From: GCA-2731375 sp964507245
GTDB taxonomy: Bacteria > Pseudomonadota > Alphaproteobacteria > GCA-2731375
Direction: 5' to 3'
DNA: 45,473 nt
Assembly: GCA_964507245.1 (NCBI GenBank)
Contig: CAZDQC010000015.1
Location: 1-45,473, forward strand
A program made the position numbers and the translations under genes. Numbering within the stretch: the first letter of the stretch is position 1; each line of letters starts with the position of its first letter. The notes under the pieces are model-generated. The model was not told the DNA's origin. It was given only the letters and a program-made list of their open reading frames with translations, and made no database searches. This document shows positions 25,059 through 33,483 of this stretch, in pieces.

Positions 25059-25740
25059 TTAATTCTGCGCCTTAGCATGGCCGTTTTCGGACAGCGGCTC
25101 CCAACGAATTTTGGAAAATTTGTAACTGCCTGGGTGGAATGTATGCGATTTAGCTGTAAATTCCCGTTGTTCGGGCATCCGGCCTAGCTCGTTATTGGCA
25201 ATTTATGTGTCACTGATATTAGTGACATCATGTAAATCCGACAATAGAGAGGCCAGAGTTTCAAGCAAATTCGATACCGTGAGCACCTTGATTGGAGTTT
25301 GTATAACATTGGCTATCACGGGCGGTTCCTTGCTTGTGACCTTATTTTTTTCGACAGGCATACTGGGCCTGGGCGGTGGCCCTGTAGGACCCAATATTAC
25401 GTTCGCAAGCTTAGATAACGTCCGCATGGATGGTTCATGACTGGCTTTCGCCGCTAGATAGAACCAGCCTGCCGCCCTCGAATAAATCCTGAGCCACGCC
25501 AAGCCCCATACGAATAAGATGGGTTAGGTTACGCTGAGCAGCTGGATTGCCGCTGTGTGTAAAAGGCCGCCATACCTCCTGCGCAATAGCGTATTCGCTA
25601 CTACCATAGGTTGCTACGCCGTTGGTAAAAGTTTGGGCGCTCGCACAATCACATGGTTTCTGTCCGGACCATCGTTCTGCGCCCGCGGCGATACCAGCGG
25701 CGCGGACAATAGTGCGAGAAATTGGCCGGACGACGCGCCT
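25059..25740 (-). pseudogene. Decayed Sel1-repeat (TPR-like) protein gene
   Basis: One minus-strand frame carries YGSSEYAIAQEVWRPF, SGNPAAQRNL and GLGVAQD, a Sel1 repeat. The next frame continues in register with YSRAAGWFYLAAKASHEPSM and LSKLANVIL, the second repeat. The two join if one T is removed from the TTT at 25484-25486. The second frame stops at 25203-25205, but the same frame stays open for another 47 codons to 25059. No usable start codon or signal peptide precedes the first repeat. With a frameshift, an internal stop and no start, it is probably a pseudogene. Sel1 proteins are usually secreted or periplasmic scaffold proteins. It lies just downstream of the glycine-zipper lipoprotein. 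Confidence 0.68.
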
Positions 25741-25765
25741 CGCCTAAAGAAGTGGTCGGATCAAA

Positions 25766-26245
25766 CTAACCTTTGACGATCTTCCAGCTGCCATCCGGCT
25801 GTCTGCATGCAGTGCCATAGGCCTTCTCTGTCTCGCCATTAACGGTGATAGTCTGTTGGTATTCCCTACAATACTGCCCTCTCGAATCTTGATAAGATGG
25901 CTTTGGCGTCACAGTACCCGAATGGCCGCTATCAGGATTTTTCCAACTGACTGTGTTACCTGAAGGTGAGGATTCTAGGGTCCGTTGGGTGGTTTGCTGC
26001 ATGGCGATCCGGTCCGCATTATCCAGGGACTTGCCAATGTTTCCGCCCAGCAGAGAACCCAGCAACGCCCCTCCCGCGACAGCAGCGAGCCTGCCCCGGC
26101 CCTTGCCCACTTGAGCGCCTGCGACGGCGCCAGCAACGGCGCCCAACAGGGTACCAAGGCTCTGCTTTTGTCCGCCTTCCTGGCAGGCTGCTAATCCCAG
26201 GGCCAATAACCCAATAATTAGATATCTCGCGCTTCCAATCATCAT
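25766..26245 (-). CDS. Glycine-zipper outer-membrane lipoprotein (17-kDa surface antigen type)
   Basis: Signal peptide ending in lipobox LAAC, so it is lipidated and probably lodged in the outer membrane. Two glycine-zipper segments follow: GTLLGAVAGAVAGAQVGKG and GGALLGSLLGGNIGKSLD. A C-terminal domain (GQYCREYQQTITVNGETEKAYGTACRQPDGSWKIV) is shared with the Rickettsia 17-kDa antigen / RT0821 family, including two conserved cysteines. The start at 26245 (ATG) is preferred; a GTG at 26254 and an ATG at 26242 are alternatives. The exact role is unknown in the family and may be envelope integrity. It is divergent from the cation-efflux gene. Confidence 0.87.
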   Translation of the reverse strand: MMIGSARYLIIGLLALGLAACQEGGQKQSLGTLLGAVAGAVAGAQVGKGRGRLAAVAGGALLGSLLGGNIGKSLDNADRIAMQQTTQRTLESSPSGNTVSWKNPDSGHSGTVTPKPSYQDSRGQYCREYQQTITVNGETEKAYGTACRQPDGSWKIVKG

Positions 26246-26411
26246 TTGTTCCACTTTATAACCGAAATCATTTTTTCATCTGCTGATTTGTCCATGTTAC
26301 CGCATTGCGCTACATAGTTTAGCAGGCCAACTTCCAATATATAGGACGAATACGCAGAACAACCAGAGCGAACTGCACACGCATCGGGTACAATAGGCTT
26401 GGCTATTGACC

Positions 26412-27383
26412 ATGTATGTTGGAGCCAAGGGTTTGAATAGGACCGAAAACAGCCAAAAACTGCAACGAGTGGCAGATCAGCGGACGGATATATCTCAGGT
26501 CCGCTTGTTGCGGTTGGCGACGCGGGCTGCTGTTGCCGTAGCCGTCCTGTTGATTATCATGAAAATGGCCGCTTGGTTTTTGACTGATTCCGTGGCAATT
26601 CTCAGTTCCCTGATGGATTCGGTGCTGGACGTAGGGGCTTCCCTAGTCAATATGTACGCAGTCGCCCATGCGCTGGTGCCTGCAGACCGTGAACACCGAT
26701 TTGGCCATGGCAAGGCCGAGGCTTTGGCAGGGTTGGCGCAATCGGCATTTATATCAGGGTCGGCCTTGTTTCTGGTGGCAGAGGCCGGCCAACGCCTGAT
26801 GGAACCCCAACCTATTATCCGCGACGGTATTGGCATCTCGGTCATGGTGCTGTCAGTATTCCTGACCATGGGCCTGGTGATTTTTCAGCGTCAGGTGGTC
26901 AAGCGCACGCATTCCACCGCCATTTCAGCCGACTCCATGCACTACAGAGGCGACATACTTGCCAACCTAGGGGTTATCGTGGCCCTGGTCTTGGCCGGCA
27001 ATTTTGGCTGGATCCGTGCGGACGCCATCATTGCACTGCTGGTTGCAGCCTACATCTTATTCGGCGCCTGGGGCATTGTAAAAAATGCACTTGATCAACT
27101 GATGGACCGCGAATTGCCGGAGGCCCAAAGAGAGCGCATCCGTGATATCGCCATGGCCCATGAAGACGTGGATGATGTGCATGATCTACGTACCCGTTCA
27201 TCGGGAATTCAAACATTTATTCAATTTCATCTGGAATTGGATGGAGAACTGTCGCTATCAAAAGCTCACGAGATTGCTGACGACGTCGAGGCGCAGATCC
27301 TGTCAGCTTTTCCTGGTGCTGAAGTCATTATCCATCAGGATCCTGCGGGTTTAGAAGAATGGGAACCGAATTTCGCGAATTGA
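26412..27383 (+). CDS. Cation diffusion facilitator family transporter (FieF-like)
   Basis: Inner-membrane proton-coupled exporter of divalent metals (Zn, Fe(II), Cd or similar). It is about 323 residues with six membrane helices. The metal-site motifs are SLMDSVLDVGAS in helix 2 and SADSMHYRGDILAN in helix 5, giving the paired Asp/Asp and His/Asp ligands seen in FieF. HRFGHGKAEALAG lies between helices 2 and 3. The C-terminal cytoplasmic domain (VDDVHDLRTRSSGIQTFIQF...VIIHQDPAG) is complete. ATG at 26412 is preferred to the in-frame TTG six bases earlier. Metal preference cannot be fixed from sequence. Confidence 0.92.
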   Translation: MYVGAKGLNRTENSQKLQRVADQRTDISQVRLLRLATRAAVAVAVLLIIMKMAAWFLTDSVAILSSLMDSVLDVGASLVNMYAVAHALVPADREHRFGHGKAEALAGLAQSAFISGSALFLVAEAGQRLMEPQPIIRDGIGISVMVLSVFLTMGLVIFQRQVVKRTHSTAISADSMHYRGDILANLGVIVALVLAGNFGWIRADAIIALLVAAYILFGAWGIVKNALDQLMDRELPEAQRERIRDIAMAHEDVDDVHDLRTRSSGIQTFIQFHLELDGELSLSKAHEIADDVEAQILSAFPGAEVIIHQDPAGLEEWEPNFAN

Positions 27384-27659
27384 TCCAGCACTGATTCATC
27401 AATTATCTGCGTCGGATAGGCGGCTATAGGAATGGATTACCAATTAGGCACGCTTTGTCGAAATCGGCAGGACCCTGATTTTCTTAGCTGACGATCATGA
27501 ACGGCTGCTCGGGATTAGCCGAAAAACCCTTATTGACTGTCACAAAAGCATCGCTCATGGGTCACCGGATATGAAGGATGTGAAAGGCTGTGGCAAAAGC
27601 GAGGCGCTTAGGTGTGCCGTTGCCCCAGAAACTTGGTTGAAAGGTGCGGCTTCTAGCTA

Positions 27660-28877
27660 ATGTCCCAACAGGAAAGCAGTATCGAGACGCAGTACGGCTG
27701 GGTCATTATCTTCGTGTCTCTGATCATTAACAGCATTGGTCTTGGCGCGCCAAATATCCTGTTTATCACGCTGAAACCCATTGCGGCCGATTTGGGGTCT
27801 GACCGCGCCATGCCGTCCTTGGCCTATTCACTTATGATGCTTGGGGTGGGGCTGGGTGGGCTTGTGATGGGTTGGTGGATGGATAGGCGCGGAGTGATGG
27901 AGCCAGTGCTGTTCGGCGCGGTGATGATTGCCATTGGCTCCTTCCTTGCGGCTCAATCGGATGGAAAATGGGGCTTGTATCTAGCCAACGGTGTTCTGAT
28001 TGGTCTGCTCGGCAAGGCTGCGATGATCGCACCGTTGGTGGCTAATGCAACTCGTTGGTTCGACCGTCGTCGTGGCCTGGCGGTGGCCATAATTGCCTCC
28101 GGCCAGGGTGTGGCAGGAGTGGTTTGGCCACCTATAGTGCACTTTATAAACGACAGCAGCGGGTGGCGCGAGGCCTATCAGATTTATGGTGTCTTTGTAC
28201 TGATGACGATGCTCCCGCTGGCTTTTTTGTTGCGGCCGAAGCCGCCTGTTGGTCCAGCAGGCGCCGCGCAATTGCGGAGCGAGGGCGACGGCAAGGTCTT
28301 GGGCTTGCCGTCGAATTTTGTGCAGTTGGCTTTATGGTTAGCGGTTGTAGGCTGCTGTGCAGCCATGGCTATGCCAACGGTGCATTTGTTTAGCCATGCC
28401 ACGGACCTTGGCGTCCCGGCAGTGCGTGCGGCGGAATTGCTATCAGTTCTGTTTGCCGCAGCGTTTGTAAGCCGCATTGCCTTTGGTTTGCTAGCTGACC
28501 GGATTGGTGGGGAACCTACTCTATTGATCGGCTCCAGTTGCCAGGCAACGATGCTGTTGGTGTTTAGCCAGGTCACCGGGCTGCCGGGATTGTATGTTGC
28601 GGCACTGATGTTCGGACTGGGCTTCGCCGGCATCATGCCTTGCTATGCCTTGATCATGCGGGAATTGTTTCCCGTGAGCCAAGTCGGTTGGCGTGTAGGC
28701 GGCCAGTATTTGTTTGCCGCCCTGGGTATGGCCTTGGGTGGTTGGATGGCGGGTGCCATCCATGATTTAACGGGCGGGTATGCCGCGGCCTTCCTAGCTG
28801 GATTTGCTTTCAATATCATCAATCTAGTGATCATTGCAGGCCTTTACATGCGGCAGCTGCGTCGAGCACCCAGCTGA
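27660..28877 (+). CDS. MFS transporter (monocarboxylate/oxalate-formate antiporter-like)
   Basis: Twelve-helix major facilitator carrier of 405 residues. It has the helix 2-3 signature LVMGWWMDRRGVMEPVLFG and a matching second-half motif SRIAFGLLADRIGGEPTLL. The N-terminus (YGWVIIFVSLIINSIGLGAPNILF) is typical of the MCT/OxlT-like group, which moves small organic anions. The substrate is unknown. The ATG overlaps by one base the stop of a short upstream frame (TAATG), but that frame has no recognised content. It stands alone, with 276 and 249 bases of non-coding sequence on its sides. Confidence 0.88.
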   Translation: MSQQESSIETQYGWVIIFVSLIINSIGLGAPNILFITLKPIAADLGSDRAMPSLAYSLMMLGVGLGGLVMGWWMDRRGVMEPVLFGAVMIAIGSFLAAQSDGKWGLYLANGVLIGLLGKAAMIAPLVANATRWFDRRRGLAVAIIASGQGVAGVVWPPIVHFINDSSGWREAYQIYGVFVLMTMLPLAFLLRPKPPVGPAGAAQLRSEGDGKVLGLPSNFVQLALWLAVVGCCAAMAMPTVHLFSHATDLGVPAVRAAELLSVLFAAAFVSRIAFGLLADRIGGEPTLLIGSSCQATMLLVFSQVTGLPGLYVAALMFGLGFAGIMPCYALIMRELFPVSQVGWRVGGQYLFAALGMALGGWMAGAIHDLTGGYAAAFLAGFAFNIINLVIIAGLYMRQLRRAPS

Positions 28878-29126
28878 GAAAATAAATTTTGTCTCAGTGC
28901 TATTCAGTTGCAGCTAGTCAAGACTAGGCACATCGTTTTTGGTCGAGAGCTACATTATATACGCCACTATCGGGACATTGACTGACCCGTTCTGGTCGCC
29001 CTGCCTGGGAGTCGGCTTAGCGTTATTTGAAATGCCCTGATGGCGTGGATCGACCCTCTGCAAGCCGCGCATGCTTTGTTGGCGAACTTAGACCTTATCG
29101 ACAAAAAATGTTAGGTTGATACCATT

Positions 29127-29879
29127 ATGGACGAAATCATAAGCAATAGCCGCCGCACTCTGATCCTGACAGGTGCCAGCCGAGGTATAGGCCATGCCAC
29201 GGTAAAACGCTTTTCCTCAGCCGGTTGGCGGGTGATCACCTGTTCACGCCAAGCCTTTCCTGAAGATTGTCCTTGGGAGGCCGGGCCGGAAGATCATTTG
29301 CAGATCGACCTGGCTGACCCGAACGATGTGCAAAACGGCATCGTTGAGTTAAAGCTGCGCCTGGACGGTGGTCCCCTGCACGCTCTTGTGAATAATGCGG
29401 GCATTTCACCAAAATCGGAAAATGGCGACAGATTGTCCAGTCTGACTACGGACATGGAAGTCTGGGCTCTGGTCACCCAGGTAAATTTTTATGCCCCCAT
29501 TATGTTAGCCCGGGGGCTGCTAGACGAACTTGCCATGGCCCATGGCTCGGTCGTGAATGTAACTTCTATTGCTGGCAGTCGTGTGCATATGTTCGCCGGC
29601 GCCGCTTATTCGACCTCCAAAGCGGCCTTGGCCGCTCTAACGCGGGAGATGGCCTCGGATTTCGCCCCTCAGGGCATTCGCGTTAACGCGATTGCCCCCG
29701 GTGAAATCAGGACTGATATTCTGTCCCCCGAGACTGAAGAGCTTCTGGCGCCGACCATTCCCATGCGTCGCCTGGGCACACCGGAAGAGGTGGCAAAGAC
29801 CATCTATTTTTTATGCACGGAACAATCCAGTTATGTGAACGGGGCGGAGATTCATATCAACGGCGGCCAGCACGTGTGA
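29127..29879 (+). CDS. Short-chain dehydrogenase/reductase
   Basis: Classical SDR of 250 residues. It has the nucleotide-binding TGASRGIGHA, the NNAGIS motif, the active-site Ser in VNVTSIAG and the catalytic YSTSK. IAPGEIRTDIL and NGAEIHINGGQHV are the usual C-terminal elements. An acidic or polar residue after beta-2 (CSRQAFPED) suggests NADP(H), but this is weak. The substrate is unknown. It is followed after 16 bases by an acetylpolyamine-amidohydrolase-like gene, so the two are probably co-transcribed. The product could act on an aldehyde, alcohol or keto intermediate linked to amine or amide turnover. Confidence 0.9.
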   Translation: MDEIISNSRRTLILTGASRGIGHATVKRFSSAGWRVITCSRQAFPEDCPWEAGPEDHLQIDLADPNDVQNGIVELKLRLDGGPLHALVNNAGISPKSENGDRLSSLTTDMEVWALVTQVNFYAPIMLARGLLDELAMAHGSVVNVTSIAGSRVHMFAGAAYSTSKAALAALTREMASDFAPQGIRVNAIAPGEIRTDILSPETEELLAPTIPMRRLGTPEEVAKTIYFLCTEQSSYVNGAEIHINGGQHV

Positions 29880-29895
29880 CGGAACAAGAACCTAA

Positions 29896-30921
29896 ATGAA
29901 AGCTGTCTTCAGCCCGGCCCATGTGGGCCACAATCCCGAGCATTTCATTTTCGCCGGCCGGTTCGCCCCATCCCCAGAGTGCCCCGATCGGGCGCATCGT
30001 CTGATCGCGGCAATAACTGGAGCAGGATATGAAATCTTGCCACCCAAAGATCATGGGCTGGATGCTATTGGTGCGGTACATCCATCGGACTATCTTGATT
30101 TTCTGCAAAACGGTTTTGCGATGTGGGAAAAACTGCCGAACTCTGGCCCATCCATTATTCCTAACACCCATCCCGGGCGACATATGGCTAGGCAGCCTGA
30201 AACGATCGTCGGCAAGGCCGGCTATTATATGGCTGACACAGCCTGTCCTATTCTGCCCGGCACATGGGGTGCAGCAATAGCATCTGCACAGGTCGCCCTG
30301 TCAGCTGCCGATCTGGTCCTTGAAGGTGAGCATGAAGCATATGCTCTTTGTCGGCCACCGGGTCATCACGCATATGGCGATCAGGCGGGCGGGTTCTGTT
30401 TTCTCAACAACGTTGCCATCGCAACTCAGTATATGCGTGAACGGACTGACCGTTTGGCGATTTTGGATGTGGACGTACATCACGGTAACGGTACGCAGGG
30501 AATTTTTTACGACCGGGAAGACGTCCTGTTTTGCTCCCTGCATGGCGATCCGTCGGTCTTTTATCCCTATTACGCCGGTTACGCTGACGAAAGGGGAACG
30601 GGCCGAGGTTTAGGATATAATCTAAATATCCCCCTGCCACCTAAAACGGGCGATGATGCCTATATACTTGCTTTGGACAATGCGCTTGACGTCATCAAGG
30701 AGTTCGCTCCGGGATATCTTTTGATTTCCCTTGGTCTCGATACACAGGAAAATGATCCCTTGGGCATTCTGTCCATCACGACGGGTGGTTTCCATCGCAT
30801 GGGCAGGGCGATCGGTGCCATGGCCCAACCGACCCTGATAGTCCAGGAAGGAGGCTACTTGTGTGAAGAGATCGAGGCTAACCTATTGGCATTCCTTGGA
30901 GGGTTCGAAGAGACCTGTTAA
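29896..30921 (+). CDS. Acetylpolyamine amidohydrolase-like deacetylase (HDAC family)
   Basis: Zinc deacetylase of 341 residues, the same length as the characterised acetylpolyamine amidohydrolase of Mycoplana ramosa, with the same layout. CRPPGHHAYGDQAGGFCFLN carries the His pair. LDVDVHHGNGTQGIFY holds zinc Asp and His, SLGLDTQENDP holds the second zinc Asp, and VQEGGYLCEEI holds the catalytic Tyr. The long N-terminal insert (PPKDHGLDAIGAVH to PGRHMARQPETIVGKAGYYM) is also characteristic, since in the known enzyme it forms the dimer and narrows the channel for acetylated polyamines. Its stop overlaps the convergent HIT gene by 3 bases. A polyamine substrate is inferred. Confidence 0.88.
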   Translation: MKAVFSPAHVGHNPEHFIFAGRFAPSPECPDRAHRLIAAITGAGYEILPPKDHGLDAIGAVHPSDYLDFLQNGFAMWEKLPNSGPSIIPNTHPGRHMARQPETIVGKAGYYMADTACPILPGTWGAAIASAQVALSAADLVLEGEHEAYALCRPPGHHAYGDQAGGFCFLNNVAIATQYMRERTDRLAILDVDVHHGNGTQGIFYDREDVLFCSLHGDPSVFYPYYAGYADERGTGRGLGYNLNIPLPPKTGDDAYILALDNALDVIKEFAPGYLLISLGLDTQENDPLGILSITTGGFHRMGRAIGAMAQPTLIVQEGGYLCEEIEANLLAFLGGFEETC

Positions 30922-31286
30922 TTCTGCACCTTGATCATTCGGCCCATAATGGGACGGCCGCCGAATATATGGAAGTGCAGGTGAGCCACCTCTTGGTGGG
31001 CATCGAAACCATTGTTGGAGATCAGACGATAACCTGACTCCGCCAACCCCATGATCTTGGCAGCTTCCGCCATACACCGCATCAAGTCGCTCATCTCCTC
31101 CAAGCTAGCGCAGGCATTAAACCCTTCCATGTCGGTGTATGGGCCTTTCGGGATCACTAGTACATGCACTGGCATCTGCGGATTGATGTCGTGAAAGGCC
31201 AGGGCATGGTTGTTTTCATGAACCTTCTTACATGGCAATTCGCCGCGTAAAATCTTGGCGAAAATATTGTTTTGATCGTAAGCCAT
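30918..31286 (-). CDS. HIT-family nucleotide-binding protein (HinT-like)
   Basis: Histidine-triad protein of 122 residues, probably a purine nucleoside phosphoramidase. The triad HLHFHIFGG sits near the C-terminus, and the N-terminal IFAKILRGELPCKKVHENNHALAFHDINPQMPVHVLVIPK is typical HinT. It follows hisE by 7 bases on the minus strand, a conserved pairing in alphaproteobacteria. Its stop codon overlaps that of the convergent deacetylase gene. Confidence 0.94.
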   Translation of the reverse strand: MAYDQNNIFAKILRGELPCKKVHENNHALAFHDINPQMPVHVLVIPKGPYTDMEGFNACASLEEMSDLMRCMAEAAKIMGLAESGYRLISNNGFDAHQEVAHLHFHIFGGRPIMGRMIKVQN

Positions 31287-31293
31287 GTTGCTA

Positions 31294-31656
31294 CTACGTC
31301 TTCTTATCCAATTTTCGCCATTTCTTCTTTTTAATGTCTGCAGTTACCCGGCGCCGGTACAAGACCTCATAAACTTCATTCGGATTGACCCCCTTTGCAG
31401 CCCACAGAACGAGGAGGTGGTAAAGCAAATCCGCGCTTTCTTCCAACAAATCCTCGTGCCCCTCGGCCAAGGCGGCGATAACGGTTTCCGTTGCTTCTTC
31501 ACCTAGTTTTTGGCAAATTTTCGGCAAGCCTTTCTCCAACAATCTCGCTGTCCAGGATTCCGAAGGATCCTTGCCACGACGTTCTTCAATCACGGCATAA
31601 AGATGATCAAGGATTTCGCACCCCTGCGGGCTATCCTTTTGTTCCAAGTTAGACAT
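31294..31656 (-). CDS. hisE: Phosphoribosyl-ATP pyrophosphatase
   Basis: Second step of histidine synthesis: hydrolyses PR-ATP to PR-AMP and pyrophosphate. The all-alpha MazG-like fold shows SWTARLLEKGLPKICQKLGEEATETVIAAL and EESADLLYHLLVLW, which hold the acidic metal-binding residues. The protein is 120 residues. The ATG at 31656 (MSNLEQKD) is chosen because it follows a GAGAG ribosome site and matches family length; an upstream in-frame ATG at 31773 would add a non-family extension. hisE is separated from hisF by a 332-base gap, longer than the tight spacing of the other his genes. Confidence 0.95.
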   Translation of the reverse strand: MSNLEQKDSPQGCEILDHLYAVIEERRGKDPSESWTARLLEKGLPKICQKLGEEATETVIAALAEGHEDLLEESADLLYHLLVLWAAKGVNPNEVYEVLYRRRVTADIKKKKWRKLDKKT

Positions 31657-31988
31657 ATATGCAGGCTCTCGTTTATTCGGTTGCGACTGTTTAGAGCAAA
31701 TCGCGCGACATGACAAAAATTTGTGTTTGTCCCGATCACACGCGATTCTCGACCTTAATTTTGGCGAAGTCAATTACGGTCAAGTTGGCGGGCGGGAGTG
31801 CCATGGCTAGATTGCCGCTACTGTAATCCCGTATAAATAAATCTAGTCTCAGTGATGACGTTGGCAGATATTATACGATGGCACGGCAGGCGTCTTTGCC
31901 GATGGGGTCCCGTATGCTCCTGCAATTGTTCGCGTCGGGATCATTAAATCCCGAATTGATATGCCGCAGCAGGCACAGATTAGGCACT
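31657..31988. other. 332-base spacer between hisF and hisE
   Basis: No gene recognised. It contains a perfect 7-bp hairpin at 31935-31954 (listed separately) just past the hisF stop, then an AT-rich stretch that could hold a promoter for hisE-HIT. The gap suggests that hisE-HIT has its own promoter. Confidence 0.4.
31935..31954 (-). terminator. Hairpin downstream of hisF, possible terminator
   Basis: Perfect 7-bp inverted repeat TCGGGAT/ATCCCGA around a 6-base loop, lying 35-54 bases after the hisF stop on the minus strand. There is no U-rich tract after it, so it is either a weak terminator or an mRNA 3'-end stabiliser. Confidence 0.4.
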
Positions 31989-32753
31989 CTAGTCATCCAG
32001 TCGGACTGGCAGTCCCGCCGCTCGCATCACCTGTTTTGCGTCCCGGACGGAGTATTCGCCGAAATGAAAAATCGACGCCGCTAGGACCGCATCTGCGTGC
32101 CCCTTCATGATGCCATCAACCATGTGATCTGGGGTGCCAACACCGCCTGATGCGATAACAGGCACGCTCACCGCCTCGGCGACGGCACAGGTCAACGCCA
32201 CATCAAATCCAGATTTTGTGCCGTCCCGATCCATGGAGGTCAGCAGAATTTCCCCCGCACCTAACTCAGCCATGTGCCGAGCCCAGTAAATGGCCTCAAT
32301 GCCCGTGGGATTTCGTCCGCCATGAGTAAAGACCTCAAAACCGCCTTTGCCATCCCGCTTGGCGTCTATCGCGACGACTATGCATTGATTGCCAAACTTG
32401 CGCGCCGCTTCCATCACGAACTCAGGGCGATGTACAGCCGCGGTATTGATAGAGACCTTGTCAGCACCGGATAGTAGCAGACGGCGCACATCTTCCACTG
32501 TTCGCACACCGCCGCCCACGGTCAGTGGCATAAAGCAATGTTCAGCGGTTGCTCGGACTACGTCAAAAATGATGTTGCGATTGTCGGATGAGGCTGTGAT
32601 GTCCAGGAATGTCAGCTCGTCCGCTCCAGCCTTGTCATAGACTCGGGCCTGTTCAACCGGGTCACCTGCATCCACCAGATCGACAAAATTGATACCCTTG
32701 ACCACACGGCCATCTTTCACATCGAGGCAGGGTATCACTCGTTTGGTTAGCAT
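31989..32753 (-). CDS. hisF: Imidazole glycerol phosphate synthase, cyclase subunit
   Basis: TIM-barrel partner of HisH. It uses the ammonia released by HisH to convert PRFAR into IGP and AICAR. It starts MLTKRVIPCLDVKDGRVVKG, where the Asp of CLDVKDG is the catalytic acid. The second catalytic Asp is in CIVVAIDAKRDG, and phosphate sites are VGGGVR and IASGGVG. Length 254 is normal. It overlaps hisA by 7 bases. Confidence 0.97.
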   Translation of the reverse strand: MLTKRVIPCLDVKDGRVVKGINFVDLVDAGDPVEQARVYDKAGADELTFLDITASSDNRNIIFDVVRATAEHCFMPLTVGGGVRTVEDVRRLLLSGADKVSINTAAVHRPEFVMEAARKFGNQCIVVAIDAKRDGKGGFEVFTHGGRNPTGIEAIYWARHMAELGAGEILLTSMDRDGTKSGFDVALTCAVAEAVSVPVIASGGVGTPDHMVDGIMKGHADAVLAASIFHFGEYSVRDAKQVMRAAGLPVRLDD

Positions 32754-33469
32754 AATTCCTTCAAAGCCTCTTGCATCGTGAAGGCGCCATCATAAAGGGC
32801 ACGGCCCACAATTACGCCGTCGATGCCATGTGCCGCCCGAGCCCTTAAAGCCCGCAGATCGTCGAGGTTGGTGATGCCTCCAGACGCGATTACCGGTGTA
32901 CTCAAGCCGGCAGCCAATTTTGTGGTCGCGGCCACGTTATGGCCCTGCATGGCTCCGTCCCGGTCGATGTCGGTATAGATGATAGCTGCGGCGCCGGACC
33001 CTTCAAAATGCCGCGCTAAATCGATTGCCGCAATTTCAGACTGCTCCATCCAGCCTTCCACCGCCACACGGCCGTCGCGGCTGTCAATGCCAATAGCGAT
33101 GCGACCTAGATGGTGTCGGCACAGTTCGGCGACAATGTCCGGTTGGCGTAGGGCGAAGGTGCCGATCACGATGCGCCTAACTCCGGCGTCCAGCCACATC
33201 ATGGCGGTTGCCTCGTCCCGAATACCACCGCCTAACTGAACTGGGATATTCACAGCTTCTAGCACCACCGAGACGGCCTCGCTATTGACTGGTCGCCCCT
33301 CGACGGCACCATCCAGATCCACCAAATGAAGCCACCGGCAGCCTGCATCCTGGAAACCGCGGGCTTGGTCGCCCGGATCGTTGTTGAAGACCGTGACGGT
33401 GTTCATATCGCCGCGCAATAGGCGTACGCAGTTTCCGTCCTTCAAATCTATGGCGGGGTAAAGGTTCAT
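32747..33469 (-). CDS. hisA: ProFAR isomerase (5-ProFAR to PRFAR)
   Basis: TIM-barrel Amadori isomerase of histidine synthesis (240 residues). The catalytic Asp lies in LYPAIDLKDGNCVRL and the second Asp in IIYTDIDRDGAMQG. Phosphate-binding loops are LGGGIRDE and IASGGITNLDDL. It is placed between hisH (14 bases upstream) and hisF (7-base overlap), the standard order for these three consecutive enzymes. Confidence 0.97.
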   Translation of the reverse strand: MNLYPAIDLKDGNCVRLLRGDMNTVTVFNNDPGDQARGFQDAGCRWLHLVDLDGAVEGRPVNSEAVSVVLEAVNIPVQLGGGIRDEATAMMWLDAGVRRIVIGTFALRQPDIVAELCRHHLGRIAIGIDSRDGRVAVEGWMEQSEIAAIDLARHFEGSGAAAIIYTDIDRDGAMQGHNVAATTKLAAGLSTPVIASGGITNLDDLRALRARAAHGIDGVIVGRALYDGAFTMQEALKELC

Positions 33470-33483
33470 GCCACATTAAATCT

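Noticed and set aside
25195..25440. 81-codon plus-strand frame with a hydrophobic segment (VCITLAITGGSLLVTLFF)
   Set aside because: Starts with TTG without a ribosome site and lies opposite the Sel1-repeat frames, which carry recognisable repeats.
31657..31773. Longer N-terminus for HisE
   Set aside because: The extra 39 residues are basic and cysteine-rich with no family counterpart; the internal ATG has a good ribosome site.
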